Below, piece after piece: positions 1 to 7,657 of a stretch of DNA of 64,000 nucleotides. Position numbers and translations under genes: made by a program. The stretch is from assembly GCA_902363135.1 (NCBI GenBank), contig CABIZF010000005.1:124001-188000 (forward strand). Direction: 5' to 3'. The first letter of the stretch is position 1. Each line of letters begins with the position of its first letter. The notes below the pieces were generated by a model. The model had not been told where the DNA came from and did no database searches. It worked only from the letters and a program-made list of their open reading frames with translations. The DNA comes from Lachnospiraceae bacterium. GTDB taxonomy: Bacteria; Bacillota; Clostridia; Lachnospirales; Lachnospiraceae.

Positions 1-1106
1 AGGCAGATTTCCTGCGGAATTCCCATTGCGCCGCGATACCAGCCGTTTGCATTATCCAGCCGCACCCACGGAACGAGTAATACCCGTTCTCCAACATTTA
101 CAAAATTCTGCGCGGCATAGGCCCGTCTGCTGAAATAGGCCATCTTCCGCTCCGTCTTCGTACAGAAGGTATAGCCATCAAAGCTGCCGATCTGATAATA
201 ACCGTCCGCAGACCAGAATACCCATTCCTTCTTATCCGTCCCCTCTACCGGAACCTCGATCAGAAGCGGACATTCCCACATCCCCGGTACCGTCATCTTC
301 TGCGTCTGCTCCCAATGCAGTAAATCATCAGAGCGCAGGATCAGAAAATCATTTTCCTCCAGGTACATAATCATCACATAGGCGTTTGATTCCGCATGCC
401 AGAATACCTTCGGGTCGCGGTTTTCCCCGACAATCCACGGAACCAGCTCTTCGTCACGCTTATGAAGGGTTTTCGTTCCGTCTGTCGACCACATCAGCTT
501 CTGTGTGAAGAGATTACCTGCTTCCTTCGACCACTCGTTCATCCCTCCTGCCGCTGTATAGAAAAACAGCAGTGCATCCTTTCCGTAACCGGCCGTATTT
601 TTCTCATCAACCAGCGCACAGCCCGAATACATCGTGCCGTACTCATCCGGTGTGATTGCTACCTCCTGCTCTTCCCAGTGCATAAGATCCGTACTGGTGG
701 CATGCCCCCAAGACATATTCTGCCATTCCGTCGAATACGGATTGTACTGATGGAACATATGATAAACGCCATCCGCATACACCAGTCCGTTCGGATCGTT
801 CACCCAGCCGTATGCCGGTGTGTAATGCAACCGCGGACGGTACGGATAATCATTCTGCGGACGCGTCTTCTCCTGGCGGATATCAACGCCATCCAGATAC
901 TCCTCGCCCTTTTCACTGACAATCCGAAGCTCTTTTCCAAGATACTCCGTTGCCTTCCATGCTCCGTAAAAATCAATATGCTCTTTTCCGAGGGAAACTT
1001 TCATCTCCTGAACCTTCTGATCCCCGTCATATACCGACACCCAGACCATTTCTCCGGACATGTCCACCGGAAACCAGAGATACTTCTCACTCACTGTAAT
1101 TTTCAT
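1..1106 (-). CDS. GH32 beta-fructosidase, C-terminus beyond window
   Basis: Glycoside hydrolase family 32 enzyme that would cleave fructose from sucrose, inulin or levan. It starts at the ATG at 1104-1106, preceded by GGGAGG, and runs off the left edge, so about 368 residues are visible. The nucleophile motif WVNDPNG is intact with Asp at about residue 104. The RDPK motif and the WECP motif carrying the acid/base Glu are also present. What is visible covers a short N-terminal beta domain and most of the five-bladed propeller; the C-terminal beta-sandwich lies outside. No signal peptide, so it is probably cytoplasmic and acts on imported oligosaccharides. It is the last visible gene of the minus-strand carbohydrate locus. 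Exact substrate cannot be read from sequence. Confidence 0.9.
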   Translation of the reverse strand, partial: MKITVSEKYLWFPVDMSGEMVWVSVYDGDQKVQEMKVSLGKEHIDFYGAWKATEYLGKELRIVSEKGEEYLDGVDIRQEKTRPQNDYPYRPRLHYTPAYGWVNDPNGLVYADGVYHMFHQYNPYSTEWQNMSWGHATSTDLMHWEEQEVAITPDEYGTMYSGCALVDEKNTAGYGKDALLFFYTAAGGMNEWSKEAGNLFTQKLMWSTDGTKTLHKRDEELVPWIVGENRDPKVFWHAESNAYVMIMYLEENDFLILRSDDLLHWEQTQKMTVPGMWECPLLIEVPVEGTDKKEWVFWSADGYYQIGSFDGYTFCTKTERKMAYFSRRAYAAQNFVNVGERVLLVPWVRLDNANGWYRGAMGIPQEIC

Positions 1107-1120
1107 AAACGTTCCTCCCA

Positions 1121-1915
1121 TTATTTTTTCCACAGGCTGAAATTATATGGCTCTTTTGCAGGCTCTGCATCTTTGTAGCTCAAAAGCTTCACACCCTGCT
1201 CCTGTAAAAAGCTAAGAACCGTCGGATCATTGTAAAACTCATAATCATCCTCCCGCTCCCACGCAATAAATTCCCCGGAATAATTGTGATTTCCTGTCAT
1301 CTTCATCTCATCTGAGGTCTTTGCCGGATGCAGCACCAGCTTGTACTGACCCTCCATCTTTCGGATCTCTTTTTCAAACAGCGCCCGGTCATGGGAAAAA
1401 TTTCCGCTATCCGGAAGCATCCGGTTGTAATAGCGATGGTTGATCAGCCCCTCTTCCTCTACCCACCGGTCAAATTTTTCTGCCAGTCCCGGAATGTCTC
1501 CCTCCGGCATCATATGAGAGTCAATATAGGCAATCGGGAAGCCCACCTTGCGCAGCCGATCCAGCTGATACTTGTATTCGGTAATAATCTCATCCAGATC
1601 CGGCTTTGCCGCTGCCAGCTCCAGCACATCCTGGTAAAAAACGCCCCGGTGATCGATCAGACTTTTCACCTTCTCCTTCGGCGCTACCGGTCCCCATACG
1701 ACCCGATCCCATTCTGCATTGATCACACTGTGCATACCAAACGTGACATCCTTACTGGATGCAAGCATTTCCGCCGCTTCCTCCAGATATGGTGCACATG
1801 CCATCACGGATACATTTTTTACAATTCCTTTTTTCGACACTTCATAAATCGCCTGGTTCGCCGAATGGCTGGACCCAAAATCATCTGCTCTTGTAATTAA
1901 AGCTTTATCTAACAT
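1121..1915 (-). CDS. YdjC/ChbG-family carbohydrate deacetylase
   Basis: 264-residue protein of the ChbG/HpnK (YdjC) family. Known members are metal-dependent deacetylases acting on N-acetylated sugars such as chitooligosaccharides. The N-terminal TRADDFG motif supplies two metal-binding Asp residues, and GMHSVI and DSHMMPEG occupy the positions of the usual His ligands. The ATG at 1913-1915 is chosen because GGAG lies 8 bases upstream; an upstream in-frame ATG at 1927 lacks a good site. It lies between two GH32 genes with gaps of only 14 and about 120 bases, so all three are probably co-transcribed. A deacetylase in a fructosidase locus is unusual. The specific substrate is unknown. Confidence 0.8.
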   Translation of the reverse strand: MLDKALITRADDFGSSHSANQAIYEVSKKGIVKNVSVMACAPYLEEAAEMLASSKDVTFGMHSVINAEWDRVVWGPVAPKEKVKSLIDHRGVFYQDVLELAAAKPDLDEIITEYKYQLDRLRKVGFPIAYIDSHMMPEGDIPGLAEKFDRWVEEEGLINHRYYNRMLPDSGNFSHDRALFEKEIRKMEGQYKLVLHPAKTSDEMKMTGNHNYSGEFIAWEREDDYEFYNDPTVLSFLQEQGVKLLSYKDAEPAKEPYNFSLWKK

Positions 1916-2037
1916 AGTAATCTCCATTCTATCCCCGTTGGCAAAGCGGGAGCATTCTCCCTGCCAACTGCTCAGCACTGCGCACATCTGAATCAGGAAA
2001 TGCTTACTCTGCCTTCACACAGATGTGGGCAAGGTTC

Positions 2038-3549
2038 TTACCGAATCAGGAACAGCTCTGCTTCCATCTCACCGGAAAGTTCAATACTTTTCACAAGTTC
2101 CCCGTTTCCCGGGACATAATAGCAGGCTGTATCTTCATTGACTGCGATCTCCAGCACACCACGGTCTGCCAGAATCGTCATATTCCTGATTTCCAGAATG
2201 TCAAGACGGTTCATAAAGGTAAATGCCAGCTTTTTCTTTTCGGCATCCCATTCAATCCGTTCGCCGCAGATCCACAGTGCGAAAGACGTATCCTCGGAAA
2301 AAGTCAGCTGCAGCAGCATTGCTCCGTCCTCTTCCCAGCAAAATTCCATCGGTTCCTTCTGAACCGTCCGCCGCCATAATGGAATCTTCTGCTGCAGCAG
2401 CTCCCGGCACAGCGGTTCGGATAAGACATATTCACTGCCTTCTTTTAGAAGCTGCATCTCTCTCGGAGCACCCATCAGGCCGCGATGATTGTAATACGGC
2501 TGCGTATGTCCGCGCAAAAACGGGATCTGGAGTACACGTCCATCCAGATTGGCGACCGTCTGTGCCGCATAGACCTTCTCGCTTCCGTAAAATCTTCTTC
2601 CCGGCTGTGTCGCGGTGAACTGCATGCCGTCAAATTCTCCCACCAAGTAAAATCCGTCCGGTGTCCAGAACAGCCATTTTTCATCTCCGGTGCTTTGTAC
2701 TCTCAGCCGGACAAGATCCGGACATTCCCATGCCTCCGGAATCACCAGACTCTGCGTCTGCCTCCAGTCCTTCATATTATCCGAGACAAAAATTCCGAAT
2801 TCATGCCCATCGAGAAATAATACCATAAACCAGTGCTTTTGTCCAAACCTGTATACCTTCGGGTCCCGGTTTTCAAAAATCTGATTTGGCAGTATCTCAC
2901 CCAGTGTCTGAAAATGTGTTCCATCCTCGCTCCACGCGATTTTCTGACACATCTTCTTCCCGCGGCTCCATACGCTGCGATTTCCGGCACAGGTATAATA
3001 GACCACCAGTGCATCCTCCGGCACTTCCGGGAGCTCACCCTCATGCAAAACGGCACTTCCGGTAAAAGCCGGTCCGTCTGCCTCCGGGAGCAGTGCCTCC
3101 TCCAGCTGCTGCCAGTGCAGCAGATCGCTGCTCACTGCATGCCCCCAGCTCATATTGTTCCACTGAACACCAAACGGATTGTGCTGAAAATACAGATGAT
3201 AGCTTCCCTGATACCAGCACGCTCCGCAGACATCATTCATCCATCCGCTTTTCGGTGCAAAATGAATCCATGGCTGAAATGGCTCTGTATTTGGCAGGAG
3301 CTCATCCGACTGCAGAAACGGAACCGGCCGGTCCTCCTCATGCACAAGCGTCAGTACCGAACCCTTCCATCGTTCTACCGGAAGCTCCGCATAAAAATCC
3401 GGTGCCCCGGATCCATAATCCACAAAAAGGCCCGCCTGGAACTGCAGCACTGCGGTCAGTTCCTGGTAAAGCCACACATTTTTTTCGACTGCATCTTTTC
3501 TGATCGGTATCCGAAGATAATTTTTTTCAATTAAAACCCGCTGATTCAT
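2038..3549 (-). CDS. GH32-family glycosidase with altered NDPNG motif
   Basis: 503-residue GH32 protein. The start at 3549 has AGGAG 8 bases upstream; that site falls inside the longer frame opening at 3567. The nucleophile Asp is kept at residue 106, but the usual WMNDPNG reads WMNDVCG. The ENRDPK motif and WECP with the acid/base Glu are intact, so catalysis is plausible while the sugar-binding subsite has changed. An N-terminal domain of about 90 residues precedes the propeller and a beta-sandwich follows from about residue 350. No signal peptide. It is the first enzyme gene after the transporter terminator. Relation to the other GH32 gene is paralogous rather than a recent duplication. 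Confidence 0.85.
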   Translation of the reverse strand: MNQRVLIEKNYLRIPIRKDAVEKNVWLYQELTAVLQFQAGLFVDYGSGAPDFYAELPVERWKGSVLTLVHEEDRPVPFLQSDELLPNTEPFQPWIHFAPKSGWMNDVCGACWYQGSYHLYFQHNPFGVQWNNMSWGHAVSSDLLHWQQLEEALLPEADGPAFTGSAVLHEGELPEVPEDALVVYYTCAGNRSVWSRGKKMCQKIAWSEDGTHFQTLGEILPNQIFENRDPKVYRFGQKHWFMVLFLDGHEFGIFVSDNMKDWRQTQSLVIPEAWECPDLVRLRVQSTGDEKWLFWTPDGFYLVGEFDGMQFTATQPGRRFYGSEKVYAAQTVANLDGRVLQIPFLRGHTQPYYNHRGLMGAPREMQLLKEGSEYVLSEPLCRELLQQKIPLWRRTVQKEPMEFCWEEDGAMLLQLTFSEDTSFALWICGERIEWDAEKKKLAFTFMNRLDILEIRNMTILADRGVLEIAVNEDTACYYVPGNGELVKSIELSGEMEAELFLIR

Positions 3550-3610
3550 GCGTTTTTCTCCTTGCATCTTCGTATTATCTCTGCCAAATAAACAGCTTTG
3601 CTGTATGCAG

Positions 3611-3655
3611 AAAAGGGCAATGCATTTTTACTAAATTGCTGCATTGCCCTTTTTC
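3611..3655 (-). terminator. Rho-independent terminator between transporter and hydrolase genes
   Basis: An 11-bp perfect stem (3614-3624 with 3640-3650, arm AGGGCAATGCA) has A-tracts on one side and T-tracts on the other, so it could work in both directions. On the minus strand it follows the permease stop at 3671. It would uncouple or attenuate expression of the downstream GH32/deacetylase genes relative to the transporter. Confidence 0.8.
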
Positions 3656-3670
3656 TTGCTTATACATTCA

Positions 3671-4528
3671 TCAGGATTTTACTGCTCCTGCAACAACACC
3701 TGCAATAATATACTTCTGCAGCGCGATATATAAGATAATGATCGGAATAATCGACATCACAAGGCCTGCCAGAAGCAGATCCATCTGATTCGAATAAGTG
3801 CCCTGGAACAGCGCCATCGCTACCGGAAGGGTATATACCTTCTTGTCGGTCAGTATCAGGCTCGGCAGCAGGTAATCGTTCCACAAAGACAGGGCATACA
3901 AGATGACCAGTGTCGCCGTCGTCGGCTTCAGCAGCGGAAATACGATGGAGAAATATGTCCGGAACGGACCTGCACCATCAATGTGCGCCGCCTCCTCCAG
4001 TGCCAGAGGAACACTTCCCTTGATAAAGCCATGATACATGAATACCGCCATTGAGACAGAAAAGCCCAGATGCATGAAAATCAGCGTATATCTGTGATTC
4101 AGCAGACGGAACATGCCGCCATAAATGGAGATCAGCGGGATCATGACTACCTGGAACGGAATGACCATCGAGAACATCATTAAAAGGAACAGGAGTTTAT
4201 TGATCTTCCAGTCTTTTCTTACAAAGATGTAAGCGCACATGGAAGAAAACAGAAGGATCAGAAGGACACTGATACCTGTTACCAGAAAAGAGTTCTTAAA
4301 TACATTCAGGAAATCCAGTCTCTGGAAGGCTGTGATGTAGTTGTCAATCGTGAATCCCTTCTTACCGCCGAAGCTGAGCGGCAGCTTTGTAATATCACGC
4401 TTATCCTTAAAGGAGTTCAGCACGATCATGAAAAACGGAAACATATAAAACAGGAACAGCAATACCGCAACCACCGTACGGATAATCGGCCTTACCTTGC
4501 TGGACTCTACACTTCTTCCCTCATCCAT
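3671..4528 (-). CDS. Carbohydrate ABC transporter permease, MalG type
   Basis: 285-residue inner-membrane permease of a sugar importer. Six hydrophobic segments are visible. The EAA loop that docks the ATPase reads EEAAHIDGAG at about residues 178-187, typical of the MalG/UgpE class. Its ATG overlaps the stop of the other permease by one base (TAATG), a sign of translational coupling. No ATP-binding subunit is encoded here; such importers in Firmicutes commonly share one MsmX-like ATPase encoded elsewhere. The substrate is presumably an oligosaccharide handled by the neighbouring GH32 enzymes. Confidence 0.92.
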   Translation of the reverse strand: MDEGRSVESSKVRPIIRTVVAVLLFLFYMFPFFMIVLNSFKDKRDITKLPLSFGGKKGFTIDNYITAFQRLDFLNVFKNSFLVTGISVLLILLFSSMCAYIFVRKDWKINKLLFLLMMFSMVIPFQVVMIPLISIYGGMFRLLNHRYTLIFMHLGFSVSMAVFMYHGFIKGSVPLALEEAAHIDGAGPFRTYFSIVFPLLKPTTATLVILYALSLWNDYLLPSLILTDKKVYTLPVAMALFQGTYSNQMDLLLAGLVMSIIPIIILYIALQKYIIAGVVAGAVKS

Positions 4529-5412
4529 TACGCTTCTACCTCCTTCCGCTTATTCATAACAGCCTGAGAAACTGCAATAATCGCCGTAAACAGGAACAGG
4601 ATGACCGCCTCGGTCTGACCCGGTCCGTAGGACTTTGTCACAAATGCTTTGTTGTATACGTACATTGCCGCCATAACGGTAGAACCGAACGGGCCGCCCT
4701 CAGTCAGGGCAAGGTTCAGATCGTAAACCATGAAGCAGCGGGTAATTGTCAGGAACAGACAGATCGTAAAGGAGGAACGCATCAGCGGGATGACAATGTT
4801 TCTTGTCACCTGGTTCTCCGTACATCCGTCGATCTTGGCAGCCTCGCGCAGATCTGCAGATACACTCGTCAGTCCTGCGATGTAGATCAGCATCATGTAA
4901 CCGGACAGCTGCCATACCGTTACGATGATCAGTGCAATAAACGCGGGTACCGGGGAGGACAGCCAGGACTTGGATAAAAATCCGATGCCTGCGTTCTTAC
5001 CGATATAAACCAGAATGGTCTTGAAGATGAACTGCCAGATGTAGCCAAGTACGATTCCTCCGATCAGGTTCGGAACGAAGAAGCCTGCACGGAAGAACTT
5101 TTTGCCACGGAGCTTTCCGGTAACCAGCAATGCCAGAAGAAATGCTACGACATTGACCAGAACCACGGACACGACCACATAGATCAATGTCAGTCCGAGT
5201 GCCTGCCAGAAGCCGGTATCTTTAAATACCTCAGCGTAGTTCGCAAGTCCTACAAACGGCTTTGACTTGGAAAGGCCGTCCCAGCTCGTAAAGGTCAGAT
5301 AAAATCCGTATAAAAACGGGATAATAACTACTGCCATGAAGGCAAAGACTGCCGGTCCTGCAAAGGCCAGAAACAGTCCCGTATTTTTTAAAGACTCATT
5401 TTTCTTATTCAT
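4528..5412 (-). CDS. Carbohydrate ABC transporter permease, MalF type
   Basis: 294-residue permease partner of the MalG-type subunit. The start at 5412 (MNKKNESLK) is preceded by AGAGGG at suitable spacing; a longer frame opens at 5454 without a better site. Six membrane segments and the EAA loop LREAAKIDGCTE, followed by the conserved IPLM, are visible. It lies about 100 bases downstream of the substrate-binding protein gene and overlaps the next permease by one base, so the three form an operon. The first periplasmic-type loop contains FTSWDGLS, usual for this family. Confidence 0.92.
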   Translation of the reverse strand: MNKKNESLKNTGLFLAFAGPAVFAFMAVVIIPFLYGFYLTFTSWDGLSKSKPFVGLANYAEVFKDTGFWQALGLTLIYVVVSVVLVNVVAFLLALLVTGKLRGKKFFRAGFFVPNLIGGIVLGYIWQFIFKTILVYIGKNAGIGFLSKSWLSSPVPAFIALIIVTVWQLSGYMMLIYIAGLTSVSADLREAAKIDGCTENQVTRNIVIPLMRSSFTICLFLTITRCFMVYDLNLALTEGGPFGSTVMAAMYVYNKAFVTKSYGPGQTEAVILFLFTAIIAVSQAVMNKRKEVEA

Positions 5413-5514
5413 AATTCCCTCTCTTAATCGAAGAATAGCTGCCGCCGACGCCACCGCCGACAGCAGCTATCATCAGCCGTTCAAGCTCTGTATGTCCATT
5501 GAATCGGTTCGGAA

Positions 5515-6810
5515 TTATTTTGCAAGTCCGGTCCAGTAATCCTGAATCTCCGTCGCAAAGGTAGCGCGGTCGGTCTCACCTGCGAAGTACTTCTGCATGT
5601 AAGCACCAACGGTCTGCCAGTGATCTCCCGGGTAGGAGTACGGTACGTTGATGACTTTGCCTTCCTTCACGTAGTTCTGAACGCTCTGTGCCAGCATGTT
5701 GGTAACATCCTTGTCAATATTCGTGAATGCCGGGATCAGGGAGCACTGCTCGATCAGAACGCTCTGACCTTCCTCAGACTCAACAAGCCAGTTCAGGAAA
5801 TCCTTTGCTGCTGCCTGCTGCTGTTCATCATTGCACTCCTTGTCGATCATGACTTGCTTTGTTGCGCTGCCGCAGATGGAGCTGTTTACTGCTTCGTTCT
5901 CAGAGGTCTCATTCTGCATCACCGGCATGATACCGATCTCTGTGCCGTCTTCAATATAGGAAGAAATCTCTGCCCATGCCCAGTTACCATTGAAATAAAT
6001 AGCTACTTCACCTTCTGCAAGGTCTGCGCAGTTCGTAGCGTAGTCCGCTGCGAGCGGGTCATCCTTATTGATATTGTACTGAGCCAGAAGGTCGAAGGTA
6101 TCCATCAGCGCTGTGAATCTCTGGTTGGACATCAAATCTACGTTGCCAGCCTTCAGGTCATCGATGAACTTGGAAGTCGTCTCCATCGTGCCGTCCTGCT
6201 CCTCATATACCTGTGTGAGGTAATGTCCTCCAAGAGCATAGTCCTCCATGTTCAGTGCTACCGGATACTCCATGCCGTTCTCAACGAGCTTCTCCAGCAG
6301 AGCTGCCAGATCATCCATGTTCTTTACGGAAGACGGATCCCACTCTTCGCCGAGGGTCTCCTCGATCGCGGTCTTATTGTAGATCAGACCACGGCCCTCG
6401 ATGCAGAACGGGAAGCTGTAAAGCTTGCCATCTACAGATACGCCGTAGGTCTCACCACCGTTTGCTGCCCAGGACTCATTGCTTAAGTCTGCGCCATACT
6501 CCTCGCAGATATCAGCCACGTCCTGTACATCGCCCATGATCAGGGTCGGTGCATTGTTTGCTGCATATCTGGCTGCGATCTCCTGAGACGGTGATCCGCT
6601 GTCGCTGATCGTGTAAACATCCAGTGATGCTCCGGTCAGCTCGCCCCACGTAGCTGCTGCATCTACCAGGTAATCCTGGATCTCACTCTTTGTGTTCAGC
6701 ATTGTGATGGAAACCCCATCGTAGCTTCCTGCCTCGTATGCAGAAGCGTTCACGCCCATAAGGCCAACCATCATGCTCAGTGCCATTGCTGTTGAAACTG
6801 CTTTTTTCAT
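5515..6810 (-). CDS. Extracellular sugar-binding protein of ABC importer
   Basis: 431-residue family 1 solute-binding protein. The second ATG (6810) is preferred over the first (6816), because AGGAGG abuts the first ATG but sits six bases before the second. An N-terminal signal sequence (basic MKKA, hydrophobic core, ASA cleavage at about residues 22-24) is clear. Unlike most Gram-positive binding proteins it has no lipobox Cys, so membrane attachment is not explained. The mature part is rich in acidic residues and aromatic WAWAE and WLVESEEG patches typical of sugar-binding lobes. First gene of the operon, downstream of a good sigma-A promoter. Confidence 0.9.
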   Translation of the reverse strand: MKKAVSTAMALSMMVGLMGVNASAYEAGSYDGVSITMLNTKSEIQDYLVDAAATWGELTGASLDVYTISDSGSPSQEIAARYAANNAPTLIMGDVQDVADICEEYGADLSNESWAANGGETYGVSVDGKLYSFPFCIEGRGLIYNKTAIEETLGEEWDPSSVKNMDDLAALLEKLVENGMEYPVALNMEDYALGGHYLTQVYEEQDGTMETTSKFIDDLKAGNVDLMSNQRFTALMDTFDLLAQYNINKDDPLAADYATNCADLAEGEVAIYFNGNWAWAEISSYIEDGTEIGIMPVMQNETSENEAVNSSICGSATKQVMIDKECNDEQQQAAAKDFLNWLVESEEGQSVLIEQCSLIPAFTNIDKDVTNMLAQSVQNYVKEGKVINVPYSYPGDHWQTVGAYMQKYFAGETDRATFATEIQDYWTGLAK

Positions 6811-6917
6811 GTTCATCCTCCTATTTTTCTCTGTCGCTTATTTTGTTGAAATGAGTTATTTTATGCCGTTCTTTTGAATCGTTTCATTTCTTTTTTTGCA
6901 ACATTTATTGTGGTTAC

Positions 6918-6946
6918 AGAATAGCACAGTCTTTTCCTGATTTCAA
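6918..6946 (-). promoter_or_regulatory. Sigma-A promoter of sugar importer operon
   Basis: On the minus strand TTGAAA (6941-6946) and TATTCT (6918-6923) are separated by exactly 17 bases, about 100 bases upstream of the binding-protein start. Surrounding DNA from about 6840 to 7110 is very AT-rich and holds no gene. Confidence 0.7.
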
Positions 6947-7116
6947 TGCACATATATGTACAATATCGTCTCCTGTTTTTGTGCACTTTTAACCTGTTTT
7001 CGTTTTCTGTTTCGTATTCCGATTTTGAACGTTCATTTTTGTTTTTTCATTTTTCATTATGAATATTCATTTTTTTGAATTTTATGAATTGAACAAACAG
7101 AAGATTCATTTTAAGC

Positions 7117-7352
7117 GAATCAAACAAGTCCCCTGCTTCAACTACGCAAAGCAATAAGCGGTGGGTTGGGACTTGCTTGTATCAGAAGTGGTGCAGGCCA
7201 CTCCTGATCCGCTGTGAAGCAGCATTCGGTTATGACATATCATAAGGAGGAGCCCGATTGCGGGAGGATTCCTTATGATCCTGCAAGTAGCGAAGCTAGA
7301 CCCTGTCAGCAGAGCTGCAGGGATGGATTGCGAATATCCACCTAACGCCATA
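7117..7352 (-). repeat. Family B structured intergenic repeat, copy 1
   Basis: This stretch matches, in reverse orientation, the element at 51370-51567: GAATCAAACAAGTCCCCTGC, CAAAGCAATAAGCGGTGGG, an imperfect hairpin around AGTGG...CCACT, ATTCGGTTATGA and the closing GGATTGCGAATATCC. It also carries a segment (CCCTGTCAGCAGAGCTGCAG) shared with the copy at 40385-40460. An additional hairpin with arms ATCATAAGGA/TCCTTATGAT is inserted in it. No credible gene overlaps it. The space between 6817 and 7657 contains only this repeat, a promoter and the family A repeat. Confidence 0.7.
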
Positions 7353-7428
7353 TAGGTAGCAGCAGCGTTGACGGGATTTCCACAGGAATCAGATTTCATG
7401 GCTTGCAGGATGCCAGCTGAAATGCTAC

Positions 7429-7628
7429 GATGATACAAGGGTCAAAAGGTATTTTGCCCCCTATGATACACGGATTGCTTCGCATTTCATGCTCTCGCAA
7501 TCCTAAAACACCTCAAATCCGCTCATTTTTCTACGAAAAATGGCTACTTTTCTGTGTTTTGCAGGTCAATAAGTCATGCTTTTTCATGCAAGCATGAAAC
7601 GCATGACCTTTTGCCCCTAGTATCATCA
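7429..7628 (+). repeat. Family A palindromic intergenic repeat, copy 1
   Basis: About 200 bp with inverted ends: GATGATACAAGGGTCAAAAG on the left and the complementary ACCTTTTGCCCCTAGTATCATC on the right. Internal hairpins are GGATTGC/GCAATCC, CATTTTTC-TAC-GAAAAATG, AAAACACC paired with GTGTTTT, and GTCATGC/GCATGAC enclosing TTCATGC-AA-GCATGAA. Copies occur at 17175-17368, 41641-41808 and 42330-42540, with a fragment at 58169-58221. It ends 29 bases before the GH3 start codon, so it would lie in that gene's 5' leader or promoter. No transposase is encoded. Confidence 0.85.
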
Positions 7629-7657
7629 AGTATATTAAAAAAAAGGAGATTCCCATT

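Noticed and set aside
396..1178. 260-codon plus-strand frame
   Set aside because: Antisense of the GH32 and YdjC genes; composition (many His, Arg, Cys, Ile) and lack of a ribosome-binding site mark it as a shadow.
7142..7438. 98-codon frame in the repeat region
   Set aside because: Made entirely of family B repeat sequence.
7117..7628. CRISPR array
   Set aside because: Repeats are single structured units of different families, without regular repeat-spacer pattern.
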